Source: an uncultured Flavobacteriaceae bacterium
Lineage (GTDB): Bacteria; Bacteroidota; Bacteroidia; Flavobacteriales; Flavobacteriaceae
Direction: 5' to 3'
Assembly (NCBI GenBank): GCA_947494325.1
Contig: CANLUS010000003.1
Span: 62,001-126,000 of the forward strand
Length of the DNA: 64,000 nucleotides
Position 1 is the stretch's first letter. Every line of letters begins with the position of its first letter. A model generated the notes under the pieces. It made no database searches, was not told the DNA's origin, and worked only from the letters and a program-made list of their open reading frames with translations. Positions 1 to 9,460 of this stretch are shown piece by piece. The translations under genes and the position numbers were made by a program.

Positions 1-359
1 GTTTTCAACTAGAATTAAGTCCTACACTCCTTATTACCTTTATTTGCTTATTCGTTGCCTCACATGCCATTGGTCAAGGAGCTGTGATTTGGGTGTTTAT
101 ATCTGAGATTTTTCCGAATAGAGTGCGATCTTACGGACAAAGCTGGGGAACAGGGACTCATTGGGTCTTTGCCGCCATAATAACCTTAGTGACTCCGTTT
201 TTTATTGATGATAAAGAAGGAATTTTCAGAAATAACTTAGAGGTAATTTATTATTTCTTTGCAGGTATGATGGTCTTACAGCTATTATGGGTATTCTTTA
301 AAATGCCAGAGACAAAAGGTGTTTCGTTGGAAGATTTAGAAAAGGAATTGATTGATTAA
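1..359 (+). CDS. MFS sugar porter, C-terminal part (truncated by window edge)
   Basis: The reading frame is open from base 3 and ends at the TAA at 357-359, so only the last ~118 residues are present. The visible part holds the end of the sugar porter fold: a GQGAVIWVFISEIFPNRVRS segment, which is the classical cytoplasmic signature between helices, and the C-terminal PETKGVSLEDLE signature, which matches the PESKGxSLE motif of the sugar porter family. These proteins import monosaccharides or disaccharides through the inner membrane by proton symport. The fructokinase gene starts about 10 bases downstream, so permease and kinase are very likely co-transcribed. The substrate is inferred (fructose or sucrose), not shown. 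Confidence 0.9.
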   Translation, partial: FQLELSPTLLITFICLFVASHAIGQGAVIWVFISEIFPNRVRSYGQSWGTGTHWVFAAIITLVTPFFIDDKEGIFRNNLEVIYYFFAGMMVLQLLWVFFKMPETKGVSLEDLEKELID

Positions 360-369
360 TACTTTTGAT

Positions 370-1254
370 ATGAAAGTTACTTGCTTTGGAGAAATTCTTT
401 GGGATGTTTTCCCAACTGAAAAAAAAATAGGCGGAGCTCCATTGAATGTTGCTTTACGATTGCATTCTTTTGGTGTAACAACGAATGTCGTAAGCAGTAT
501 TGGAGATGATGATGATGGTAAAACCGCTCTTGAGTATCTTCGTGAGAGTCAATTAGACACTTCACACGTACAAATCAATCAGAGCCATAAAACAGGATGC
601 GTTGCAGTAACGCTTAACAATCAAGGCTCTGCTTCTTACGAGATTGAAAAACCTGCAGCGTGGGATTTTATCGAGCTTACTGAAAATACGGTTGAAACAG
701 TGAAGGTCTCAGACGCCTTTGTTTTTGGAAGTTTAGCATGTAGAAATAAGACATCTAAGAATACCTTATTTAAATTATTGGAACACGCGAAGTTAAGTAT
801 TTTTGATGTGAATTTAAGGCCGCCATTTTATTCGATGGATCTTTTGGTAGAACTGATGAGAAAATCTGATGTCATAAAATGTAATGATGACGAAATTAAG
901 GAAATTACCAAGAGTCTTGGGTTCAACAATGAATCGTTAGAGGATCAAGTACGTTTTTTGGCTTCCGAAACGACTACCAAGACCATTTGTGTTACCAAAG
1001 GAGGTGAAGGGGCGCTTTTATACATCGACAACGAGTTTTTTAATAATAAAGGCTATCGCATTGAGGTGGCAGATACTGTTGGAGCTGGAGATTCTTTTCT
1101 TGCTTCCTTCGTTTTTAAATTCTTGTTGAAGGAAAATATTCAGGAATCTTTAGACTTTGCTTCTGCTGTTGGTTCACTAGTTGCCAGTAAAAATGGAGCA
1201 AATCCATCTATCTTATCGAGTGATATTTCGCAGTTGCGAGAAAATCAAGGTTAA
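370..1254 (+). CDS. PfkB-family carbohydrate kinase, probable fructokinase
   Basis: A ribokinase-like (PfkB) sugar kinase of 295 residues that should phosphorylate a sugar, most likely fructose, with ATP in the cytoplasm. The N-terminal GEILWDVFP and GGAPLNVA segments form the substrate-binding side. The C-terminal DTVGAGDSF motif holds the catalytic base (Asp241 of the 295-residue form) and anion hole. An in-frame TTG at 352 would overlap the permease stop; the ATG at 370 is preferred because the family's conserved start (VTCFGEILWD) follows it at once. The gene lies directly behind a sugar porter and ahead of SusC/SusD, which fits a sucrose or fructan utilisation locus. Fructokinase is inferred from motifs and context. 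Confidence 0.85.
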   Translation: MKVTCFGEILWDVFPTEKKIGGAPLNVALRLHSFGVTTNVVSSIGDDDDGKTALEYLRESQLDTSHVQINQSHKTGCVAVTLNNQGSASYEIEKPAAWDFIELTENTVETVKVSDAFVFGSLACRNKTSKNTLFKLLEHAKLSIFDVNLRPPFYSMDLLVELMRKSDVIKCNDDEIKEITKSLGFNNESLEDQVRFLASETTTKTICVTKGGEGALLYIDNEFFNNKGYRIEVADTVGAGDSFLASFVFKFLLKENIQESLDFASAVGSLVASKNGANPSILSSDISQLRENQG

Positions 1255-1277
1255 ACAAATTATTTTTTATCTATTTC

Positions 1278-1294
1278 CGAAACCGTTTTCGTTT
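1278..1294. promoter_or_regulatory. LacI-type operator, copy 1
   Basis: The sequence CGAAACCGTTTTCGTTT is an imperfect palindrome with a central CpG, the usual layout of LacI/GalR-family operators, where the hinge leucines intercalate at the central step. An identical copy follows 31 bp downstream. It sits in the 260-bp gap upstream of susC. That the regulator is a LacI-family protein is inference from the motif shape; the LacI gene at 34817 is a candidate, but one beyond the left edge is equally possible. Confidence 0.6.
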
Positions 1295-1308
1295 AAAAGT
1301 TATTAACA

Positions 1309-1325
1309 CGAAACCGTTTTCGTTT
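1309..1325. promoter_or_regulatory. LacI-type operator, copy 2
   Basis: An exact 17-base repeat of the palindrome at 1278-1294, on the same face of the helix (31 bp, about three turns). Exact conservation of two palindromic copies in an otherwise AT-rich gap argues for a functional paired operator controlling susC/susD. No perfect TAnnTTTG promoter element was found next to it; the closest is CACCTTTG at 1367-1374. Confidence 0.6.
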
Positions 1326-1514
1326 GTTAAACGAATGTGAATGAAAAGTTAAATTATCATATCTTCACCTTTGAAATATTGTGAATTCTTGAATTTTGAG
1401 ATGTGAAAAATATGTTAAATATAATTTTTCCATAGAATAAATTTGATAATACCATTTTAACACATTTCTCCATTTAAGAATCACAAGAGAAACACTTAAC
1501 TAATTTAAATAATT

Positions 1515-4502
1515 ATGAAATTCAATTTACTTAAACAATTAATGTTTTTTGGTATTATGCTATGCAGTAGTGTAATGCTTGCGCAAACAGTAACTGGTAC
1601 GGTAACAAGTAGCGATGGCCCTCTGCCAGGCGTTAGTGTTATTGTAAAAGGTACGAGTAATGGAGCGAGTACAGATTTTGATGGAAAATATTCTATCGAT
1701 AATGTTGCTTCGGATGCTATTTTAGTGTTTAGCTCTATAGGCTATACTACCAAAGAAGTGCCGGTTAACGGGCAATCAACTGTCGATGTAATGCTAGAGG
1801 AAGATTCTCAAGCTTTAGATGAGGTTGTTGTTGTTGGTTATGGTTCAACTACAAGAAAAGAAGTAACCACTGCCGTAACAAGCGTTGGTGAAGAAGATTT
1901 TAACAAAGGTGTAATTGCTGATGCAACACAATTACTACAAGGTAAAGTTGCTGGTTTGACGATCTATAATAAAGGTGGTAATCCAAATTCAAATGCAACC
2001 ATTAGACTAAGAGGTATATCTACTGTTGGTGGTAACACACAACCATTAGTAGTTATTGATGGAGTACTTGGGCAATCATTAAGTAATGTAGATCCAAGTG
2101 ATATCGAGAATATAACAGTTTTAAAAGATGGTTCAGCAGCTGCGATTTACGGAACTCGTGGGTCGAGTGGTGTAATTTTGGTAACGACGAAATCAGGTAA
2201 AAATGGGCAACCATTTAATGTAAGTTATAATGGACAGTATTCAGTAGCCTCAATTGGGAATCAAATTGATATAATGGATAGATCAACCTTCCTTGCTACT
2301 GGAGGAACAGACTTAGGAGCTGATACGGATTGGATTGATGAAGTTACGCGAAATGCTGTTTCTACTGTTCATAATATTGCTGCCGTAGGAGGAACAGAAT
2401 CTGCCAATTATCGTGTGTCTGCAAATTTCAGAGATACAGAAGGTATATTAATCGGTTCTGGTTTTGATCAGTTCAATGTAAGAACTAAATTATCAGGCAA
2501 AATGTTAAATGATAAATTGAAAATTGATTTTAATTCTTCATTGACACAACGTGATAGTGATTTTGGTTTTAATGAAGCCTTGCGTTATGCAGTTTTGTAT
2601 AACCCAACAGCTCCAATTCTAGGTGCAGACGCTCCGTTTGCATTTAATGCAGATCAATTTGGTGGTTTTTTCGAAACTCTAGGTTTATTTGATAGTTTCA
2701 ACCCAGTTTCGATTGCAAAACAAAATCAAAACTATGGTTCTAGAAATATCTTAAACTATAGTTTAGATTTTAGATATTCATTTACAGATGATTTATCTGC
2801 GAACTTTAGTTTTGGTGAGCAAAATGAAAAGAATACGAATAGACAATATTACCCAGTAACTTCTTTCTTTAGAGGTAATGCAGTAAGTCCATTTAGAAAA
2901 GGTCGAGCAGATTTCTTCACCAATGAAATTAGAAATAAAACATTGGAAATGTTTGCCACTTATAATAAAACAATTAATGATAATTTTATTTTAAAAATTA
3001 CAGGTGGTTATTCTTGGCAAGAGACTGATTATAACGAGTATTATCTTCAATTAGGAGATTTTCCTCCAGGAGTTGATTTTAACTTTAGTGATAATATAGA
3101 AGTATCACAAGATTTGTTAGAAGCTGGACGTGTGGTAGCCAATAGTGGTCGTAATGATGATGATAGAATTATCGCATTCTTTGCCAGAGCTAATGCCACC
3201 ATAAGTGATGGAATTTATTTAAATGCTTCTGTAAGAAGAGAAGGTTCAAGTAGATTTGGTGAAGATGAGCAATGGGGTATTTTCCCAGCTGCCGCGATAG
3301 GTGCTGATTTGAACAAATTTTTAGATTTAAATAACGTAAACTTGTTGAAAGCAAGGTTGGGTTATGGTGTAACAGGTGCTATTCCTCCAGGAGTAGGATT
3401 GTCACAAACGACATTCGGAATCAGTAATGGTGCAAACGGTTTTGGTTCTTCAAGTACTGGTTTAGGAAGTAGAAAAGCAAATCCAGGATTAAAATGGGAA
3501 GAGAAAAGAGAATTGAATTTAGGATTTGAATTCGAAACAGATCGTTTATCTGCAACCTTAGATTTATACAATAGAGATATCGTAGATTTTATTACTAATG
3601 TTAATATTGATGCTGCAGCAAATGATGGATTTACTAGCCAATTCCAAAACGGTGGTGAATTAAATACTAAAGGTCTTGAATTGAGTTTGAATTATGATAT
3701 TGTAAAAAATGATAAAGTAAATTATAACTCAGGTATTATCTTCTCTACGTACAAAACGATATTAGAGAAAAATACTGGTGGAGATAGAACAACGGCCAAT
3801 TTAGGTGCGCCTGGACAAAATAACACTAACGTAATACTTGTAAGAGAAGGTGAAGAAATAGGTCAAATATGGGGACCAGTATTCTCGGGAGATGTTGATG
3901 CAAATGGTACGCCAATTTTAGTTGATGTAAATGGTGATGGTAATTTGGTAACGGATCAAGGAAGTGCTTTAAATGATGATGTAGATTTTAAAGTGTTAGG
4001 TAAAGGTATTCCTGATTTCGAATTGAGTTGGACGCACTCATTGACTTATGGTAACTGGGACGCGAATGTATTATTTAGAGGAGCTTTTGGTCATAGTTTG
4101 GTGAATGCATTCCGTGCGTTTTACGAGCCAAGAGTTGGATCACAATCGTCTTATAACTTCATTAACACTAGCTTAGCTAGAAACGATATTAGAACTGCTC
4201 AGTTTAGTTCATATTATGTAGAGAAGGCAGATTTCATTAGATTAGATAACTTATCTGTGGGATACAATTTTGATGTAAATAATGATTATATTAAAAATAT
4301 TAGAGTATCATTAACTGGTCAAAATTTATTTACCATAACGGATTATACAGGAGCTGATCCTGAGCCAGCTTTACAAGATTTTGGAGCTACCTCAAATGGA
4401 GGTAATACAGGTGGTGCGAATGTACTAGCGCCTGGTGTGGATAGACGATATAACTATTTTGCGTCTAGAACAATTACTTTAGGATTAAATATTAACTTTT
4501 AA
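1515..4502 (+). CDS. SusC/RagA-type TonB-dependent outer membrane transporter
   Basis: A 995-residue outer membrane barrel that, with its SusD partner, binds an oligosaccharide and moves it into the periplasm using TonB energy. A signal peptide ends near LMLAQ (residue 24). A carboxypeptidase-regulatory-like domain follows (about 25-95, with DGPLPGVSVIVKGT and DFDGKYSI), then the DEVVVVGYG segment at 102-110 and the plug domain with GTRGSSGVILVTTKSG. The rest is the barrel, ending in ITLGLNINF with a terminal phenylalanine, as usual for outer membrane barrels. Length is normal for SusC. Two LacI-type operators lie upstream and susD follows after 15 bases. The substrate is not readable from sequence; the adjacent fructokinase and sugar porter suggest a fructose-containing glycan. 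Confidence 0.95.
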   Translation: MKFNLLKQLMFFGIMLCSSVMLAQTVTGTVTSSDGPLPGVSVIVKGTSNGASTDFDGKYSIDNVASDAILVFSSIGYTTKEVPVNGQSTVDVMLEEDSQALDEVVVVGYGSTTRKEVTTAVTSVGEEDFNKGVIADATQLLQGKVAGLTIYNKGGNPNSNATIRLRGISTVGGNTQPLVVIDGVLGQSLSNVDPSDIENITVLKDGSAAAIYGTRGSSGVILVTTKSGKNGQPFNVSYNGQYSVASIGNQIDIMDRSTFLATGGTDLGADTDWIDEVTRNAVSTVHNIAAVGGTESANYRVSANFRDTEGILIGSGFDQFNVRTKLSGKMLNDKLKIDFNSSLTQRDSDFGFNEALRYAVLYNPTAPILGADAPFAFNADQFGGFFETLGLFDSFNPVSIAKQNQNYGSRNILNYSLDFRYSFTDDLSANFSFGEQNEKNTNRQYYPVTSFFRGNAVSPFRKGRADFFTNEIRNKTLEMFATYNKTINDNFILKITGGYSWQETDYNEYYLQLGDFPPGVDFNFSDNIEVSQDLLEAGRVVANSGRNDDDRIIAFFARANATISDGIYLNASVRREGSSRFGEDEQWGIFPAAAIGADLNKFLDLNNVNLLKARLGYGVTGAIPPGVGLSQTTFGISNGANGFGSSSTGLGSRKANPGLKWEEKRELNLGFEFETDRLSATLDLYNRDIVDFITNVNIDAAANDGFTSQFQNGGELNTKGLELSLNYDIVKNDKVNYNSGIIFSTYKTILEKNTGGDRTTANLGAPGQNNTNVILVREGEEIGQIWGPVFSGDVDANGTPILVDVNGDGNLVTDQGSALNDDVDFKVLGKGIPDFELSWTHSLTYGNWDANVLFRGAFGHSLVNAFRAFYEPRVGSQSSYNFINTSLARNDIRTAQFSSYYVEKADFIRLDNLSVGYNFDVNNDYIKNIRVSLTGQNLFTITDYTGADPEPALQDFGATSNGGNTGGANVLAPGVDRRYNYFASRTITLGLNINF

Positions 4503-4517
4503 TTAAAACAGAATAAA

Positions 4518-6125
4518 ATGAATCGTTTTATAAAATTAACATTTGTATGTAGTATGCTTTTTACGGCATATTCATGTACTGATTTAGACGAAGTCTTAGA
4601 AGACGAGTTAACTTCTGAATTTTCAGATGATGGCGTTGTCGTAGTAGAGGGCGCTACAGATGGAGGAATTTTGCCATCAGGTACATTAACTCCTGCTTAT
4701 AATAGACTAAGAAATGGATCTGCAGGTCACGGAAGTTATTATTCTGCTCAAGAAGTTTCTTCTGATGAAATGGCACTTGGCCAAAAAGGTGGTGACTGGT
4801 TTGATGGTGGTATTTGGCTAAGAATGCACCGTCACACATTTGATTCGTCAAATGGAACTTTCAATAATATTTGGAATGACGCTTATGGAGGTATCGGTGA
4901 GGTGAATTTAGCCTTATCTGGAACGTTATCGCCAAGTGAAGAAGCACAGGCTAAAACACTAAGAGCTTTCTTTTATTGGAGATTATTAGATAACTTCGGT
5001 AGAGTGAAGATAATTACGACAGCAGGTGGTGATGCACCTCAAGCAACAAGTCAACAAGTATTTGACTTTATTGAGGGTGAATTGTTAGGTGTTTTAGGTA
5101 TTGGAGCAGTAACAAATAGTTTAGATTTGTCTGGTAGCGCCTTAGGTACGGCAGCTGAGCCTTATATTGTTGGACAATATGCTGCTTTAGGATTGTTAGC
5201 GAAGTTATATTTAAATGCTGAAGTGTATACAGGTACGGCACGTTATCAAGAAGCTGATTGGGCTGCGACGTATATTATAGACAATGGCCCATATCAATTA
5301 TGTGCTGATGGTTGTTCTGTACAGAATCTTGCGAAAAGACCAGCAGTTGCTAGCGACCCTGATAATTTAGAAGGTTATGCAGCTATTTTTGCACCTAACA
5401 ATCAATTCAACCCTGAAATGATTTGGTCTATAAGATACGATGCCGTAAGTGCGGGAGGAATGAATTTTACGCAAATGAACTTCCACTATAGTACACAATT
5501 AACGTATGCTTTAGATGCACAACCTTGGAATGGATATCAAGTAGTTGAAGAGTTTTATAATAGTTATGAAGCGAATGATAAAAGAAAAGAAGCAAACTTT
5601 TTAGTAGGACCTCAATTAGATTTTGGTGGTAATGCTTTATTAGACTTTGCTGCTGATGATCCAGATCTTCAACTAGATTATACACCAAATATTGGTGAGT
5701 TAGAACCAAATAGTGTAAGAGAAAGTGGAGCACGTGCGGCTAAATTTAGCTTCCAATTATTTGGAAGACCAGACATGAATAATGACTACCCAATCTTTAG
5801 ATTAGGGCAAGTTCACTTATTACGTGCTGAGGCTAGAGCAAGAGCTGCTGGTGACTGGAGTTTATCATTACCTGATGTGAATGCATTAAGAGATAGAGCT
5901 GGAGTTGCTGCATTAGGATCTATCGACGCTGCTGGTTTCTTAGCAGAGAGAGGTAGAGAAATGTTTCAAGAGTCTTCTCGTAGAACAGATCAGATTCGTT
6001 TTGGTACGTTCGATGATACATGGTGGGAAAAATCAAATACTGATGCCTTTAGATCATTATTTCCGATTCCACAAGCGCAAATTGACGCTTCTTCTGGAAG
6101 TTTGACTCAGAATCCAGGTTACTAA
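4518..6125 (+). CDS. SusD/RagB-family surface glycan-binding lipoprotein
   Basis: A 535-residue lipoprotein that caps the SusC barrel and captures its glycan ligand on the cell surface. The N-terminus MNRFIKLTFVCSMLFTAYSC is a lipoprotein signal peptide; the cysteine is followed by TDLDEVLEDE, acidic residues of the kind that favour surface export in Bacteroidota. Family features include the N-terminal SusD-like region with a tetratricopeptide-like fold (WRLLDNFGRV), the RLGQVHLLRAEA helix and the typical C-terminus RSLFPIPQAQID..LTQNPGY. It is co-transcribed with susC and followed by a terminator. No SusE/SusF-type gene follows. Confidence 0.95.
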   Translation: MNRFIKLTFVCSMLFTAYSCTDLDEVLEDELTSEFSDDGVVVVEGATDGGILPSGTLTPAYNRLRNGSAGHGSYYSAQEVSSDEMALGQKGGDWFDGGIWLRMHRHTFDSSNGTFNNIWNDAYGGIGEVNLALSGTLSPSEEAQAKTLRAFFYWRLLDNFGRVKIITTAGGDAPQATSQQVFDFIEGELLGVLGIGAVTNSLDLSGSALGTAAEPYIVGQYAALGLLAKLYLNAEVYTGTARYQEADWAATYIIDNGPYQLCADGCSVQNLAKRPAVASDPDNLEGYAAIFAPNNQFNPEMIWSIRYDAVSAGGMNFTQMNFHYSTQLTYALDAQPWNGYQVVEEFYNSYEANDKRKEANFLVGPQLDFGGNALLDFAADDPDLQLDYTPNIGELEPNSVRESGARAAKFSFQLFGRPDMNNDYPIFRLGQVHLLRAEARARAAGDWSLSLPDVNALRDRAGVAALGSIDAAGFLAERGREMFQESSRRTDQIRFGTFDDTWWEKSNTDAFRSLFPIPQAQIDASSGSLTQNPGY

Positions 6126-6155
6126 TAATTTGAATTAGATTTTTTTATATTTGAA

Positions 6156-6184
6156 GGGTTGTTCTCAATGAACAGCCCTTTTTT
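6156..6184 (+). terminator. Rho-independent terminator after susD
   Basis: A 9-bp stem (GGGTTGTTC paired with GAACAGCCC, one G-U pair) with a 5-base loop is followed by a run of six T. It lies only 15 bases before the start codon of the next gene, so the downstream cluster either relies on readthrough or has a promoter hidden in this region. Confidence 0.85.
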
Positions 6185-6199
6185 ATATGACGTGTGCTA

Positions 6200-9100
6200 A
6201 TGAAGAATTTTTTGCCCCTTTTGTTTATACTCATTATTTCATGTGCTGAAAAATCAGTACCTGAAGAAACGCGCTTTATCCTAAAAGGCAATGATATAGG
6301 TATTTCTTTCGAAAACACATTAACCTATGACGAAACTTTTAATCCTTATGTATATCGTAACTTTTATAATGGAGGTGGAGTTGCCATAGGTGATATCAAT
6401 AATGATGGTCTTGAGGATATTTATTTCACAGGAAATTTAGTTGATAACAAACTCTTCTTAAACAAAGGTAATTGGCAATTTGAAGATATCACAATAATGG
6501 CCAAGGTAAATTGTCCAGATGTATGGTCAACTGGAGCAACATTTGTTGATATTAATAAAGATGGCTTATTAGACCTATACGTTTGTAAATCGGGTAAACC
6601 TGGGGGTGAAAATAGACATAATGAGTTATTTATTAATAATGGAGACCTGACATTTAGAGAATCTTCAAAAGAATATGGTTTAGATATTACTGGATTGTCG
6701 GTGCACTCAGCATTTTTCGATTATGATAAAGATGGCGATTTAGATGCTTATATTTTAAATAATTCTATAAGATCTGTAGGAGCTTTCGATTTGATTAAAG
6801 ATCAACGATTAATTCCAGACCCTTCTGGAAGTGGCAATAGATTTATGAGAAACGATAATGGGAAATTTGTCGATGTGAGTCAAGAAGTTGGTGTATTCAC
6901 CAGCAAAATTGGTTTCGGCTTGGGAATCACTTTAGGAGATTTTAATGATGATAATTGGACAGACATATTTATTTCAAATGATTTTTTTGAACGAGATTAC
7001 TTATACATTAATGATACCAAAGGCGCTTTTAATGAACAATTAGAAGATTATTTTGAGTCTACTTCAATGGGAGCCATGGGAGCAGATCTTGCGGACCTAG
7101 ATAACGATTTGCATTCAGATTTGATGGTCACAGAAATGTTACCCCAAACCGATGAAAGACAAAAAACAAAAACGGTTTTTGAATCCTGGGATAAACAACA
7201 ATTGGCAAAGAAGCAAGGTTACTATAACCAATTCTCCAGAAATACATTGCAACGTAATTTAGGAAGCGGTAAGTTTATTGAACTAGGTAGACAAGCAGAA
7301 GTATCGGCAACTGAATGGAGTTGGAGTGCATTGTTATTTGATATGGATAATGATGGACTTAAGGATATATACATTACAAATGGAATCTATAAAGATTTGC
7401 TCGACAGAGATTATCTTACCTACGAAGCCAATGACGAAAGTATACGAAATAGAATCAACAGCAGTGAAAAAGAAGTGCTTAAGAAATTGATAGATGCAAT
7501 GCCTTCAAAAGCAGTTGCCAATGCTGCTTTTCATAATCAGGGCAACTTTAATTTTGAGAATGAAAACAGATCTTGGGGACTAGATCAACCAAGCTTTAGT
7601 AATGGTGCAGCGTATGCAGATTTAGATAATGATGGAGACTTGGATATAATCGTGAACAATGTAAATATGCCTTCCTTTGTGTATGAGAATAAAACAGATA
7701 CATTAACTCAAAGAAGTATTTCATTAAACTTGATTGATGATAAAGGGAGTCCTGCAAGGGGCAAAGCTATTATAAAATATGGAGATGATAGGAACGCATA
7801 TGGTGAGAACTATAATTCAAGAGGTTTTCAAAGCAGTGTAACCGATAAAATTCATTTCGGCGTTGGGGAAACACAGGTCGTAGATTCAGTCTTTATCAGC
7901 TGGCCCGATGGTACAACATCTATAAAAACACACCTAGCTACGAATAAAACACACACTATAACTAAAGGAAGGGAGATTTCAGATAGACGGATATCACCAA
8001 GTAAGGACTCAAAAAGATTCCTACTAGAAGAAATAGATCCTCTTTTTAATTTTCAACACAAAGAAAATAATTATATCGATTTTAACAAAGAACGTTTGTT
8101 AACGCAAATGTATAGTAATGAAGGACCAGCATTTGCTGCCGAAGATGTAAATAAGGATGGGATCATAGATTTTTTCATTGGGGGAGCGAAGAATCAAGTG
8201 GGTAGATTATTTCTATCAAAAGGCGACGCTTATAGCGAGTTAAGTACTCCATTTGTAAATGAACGAAACTCTGAGGATACCGCCGCTGCTTTTTTCGATG
8301 GAGATAATGATGGCGATTTAGATTTATATGTCTGTCATGGAGGACGCGCTTATTCGCAATATTCAATCGATTTGAATGATGCGTATTATGAAAACATAAA
8401 TAACACCTTTGTAAAATCAACGATTACTCCGAAATTTTCAAAAACAATTAGTACTTCTGTGGTTAAGCCTATGGATGTTGATAAAGACGGTGACCTGGAT
8501 GTATTTGTGGGAGAACGGTATAAAACAAATAGCTATGGTGAACCTGGATCGGGATACATCTTAGAGAACGACGGGAAAGGTAATTTTACGCCGTCTACTA
8601 CAAATATATTCGATAAGCTAGGAATGATTACTGATGCGCATTGGGCAGATATTAATAAAGATGGTTGGCAAGATCTAATTGTGTCGGGTGAATGGATGTC
8701 GATTAAAATCTTTATAAATGACCAAGGTAAATTGGTTGATGCTACTGATTCATATAATTTGAATAATACGAATGGCTTGTGGTCTTCTCTCGAAGTTGCA
8801 GATATTGATAACGATGGCGATCAAGATATCATTGCTGGAAATATGGGGAGAAATAATTTTCTTAAGGAAGATATGAGAATGTATGTTCATGATTTTGATG
8901 GAAATGGGTTTAAAGAGCAAATCATATGTAAAAAAGGAAAAGATGGCTATTACCCAGTAATTGATAAAGATGAACTAATCTCCCAAATACCTTCCTTGAA
9001 AAAGAAGCTATTATACTATAAAGATTATGCAAAGGCAACTATGAAATCTATTTTTTCAGAAGACCTTTTAAATAGGGCGTATGTTGTTGATTTAAAGATG

Positions 9101-9460
9101 TTAAATAGTGTGATTTTTTTTAATGAAAATAATACATTTACGGTGCAGGTTCTGCCTGATGAGATACAATATGCACCTACATATGTGATTGCAGTTGAAG
9201 ATGTAAATGAAGATGGTTATTTAGATTTATTTTTTGGTGGAAATCAATATTTGGTAAAGCCTAAATTCGGATCTTATGACGCCTCCTTAGGTTGGGGAAT
9301 CTATGGGCCGCATGCCAATCAAAAAATACAAAAAGATGTTTTTCCGCTCAATATAAGTGGGCAGATAAGAGATCTTAAGTGGGTAGAATACAAGAATAAA
9401 AAACTATTAATTACAGCGATAAATAATGAAAAAACAGGTTTCTATAGGATTAAAAGGTAG
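6200..9460 (+). CDS. Large ASPIC/UnbV lipoprotein with FG-GAP/VCBS repeats, paralogue 1
   Basis: A 1086-residue lipoprotein (MKNFLPLLFILIISC lipobox). Seven calcium-loop motifs of DxNxDG type lie between about residues 64 and 475 (DINNDGLEDI, DINKDGLLDL, DYDKDGDLDA, DLDNDGDLDI and others). An ASPIC/UnbV domain follows (about 510-580, with RGFQSS and FISWPDGT), then seven more motifs from about 650 to 1000. This suggests two seven-bladed propellers joined by ASPIC. FG-GAP/VCBS propellers bind ligands or partners extracellularly; the biochemical role of ASPIC/UnbV proteins is not established. The in-frame GTG at 6194 is less likely than the ATG at 6200. It is the first of three paralogues in a row, 75 bases behind susD across a terminator. 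Confidence 0.85.
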   Translation: MKNFLPLLFILIISCAEKSVPEETRFILKGNDIGISFENTLTYDETFNPYVYRNFYNGGGVAIGDINNDGLEDIYFTGNLVDNKLFLNKGNWQFEDITIMAKVNCPDVWSTGATFVDINKDGLLDLYVCKSGKPGGENRHNELFINNGDLTFRESSKEYGLDITGLSVHSAFFDYDKDGDLDAYILNNSIRSVGAFDLIKDQRLIPDPSGSGNRFMRNDNGKFVDVSQEVGVFTSKIGFGLGITLGDFNDDNWTDIFISNDFFERDYLYINDTKGAFNEQLEDYFESTSMGAMGADLADLDNDLHSDLMVTEMLPQTDERQKTKTVFESWDKQQLAKKQGYYNQFSRNTLQRNLGSGKFIELGRQAEVSATEWSWSALLFDMDNDGLKDIYITNGIYKDLLDRDYLTYEANDESIRNRINSSEKEVLKKLIDAMPSKAVANAAFHNQGNFNFENENRSWGLDQPSFSNGAAYADLDNDGDLDIIVNNVNMPSFVYENKTDTLTQRSISLNLIDDKGSPARGKAIIKYGDDRNAYGENYNSRGFQSSVTDKIHFGVGETQVVDSVFISWPDGTTSIKTHLATNKTHTITKGREISDRRISPSKDSKRFLLEEIDPLFNFQHKENNYIDFNKERLLTQMYSNEGPAFAAEDVNKDGIIDFFIGGAKNQVGRLFLSKGDAYSELSTPFVNERNSEDTAAAFFDGDNDGDLDLYVCHGGRAYSQYSIDLNDAYYENINNTFVKSTITPKFSKTISTSVVKPMDVDKDGDLDVFVGERYKTNSYGEPGSGYILENDGKGNFTPSTTNIFDKLGMITDAHWADINKDGWQDLIVSGEWMSIKIFINDQGKLVDATDSYNLNNTNGLWSSLEVADIDNDGDQDIIAGNMGRNNFLKEDMRMYVHDFDGNGFKEQIICKKGKDGYYPVIDKDELISQIPSLKKKLLYYKDYAKATMKSIFSEDLLNRAYVVDLKMLNSVIFFNENNTFTVQVLPDEIQYAPTYVIAVEDVNEDGYLDLFFGGNQYLVKPKFGSYDASLGWGIYGPHANQKIQKDVFPLNISGQIRDLKWVEYKNKKLLITAINNEKTGFYRIKR

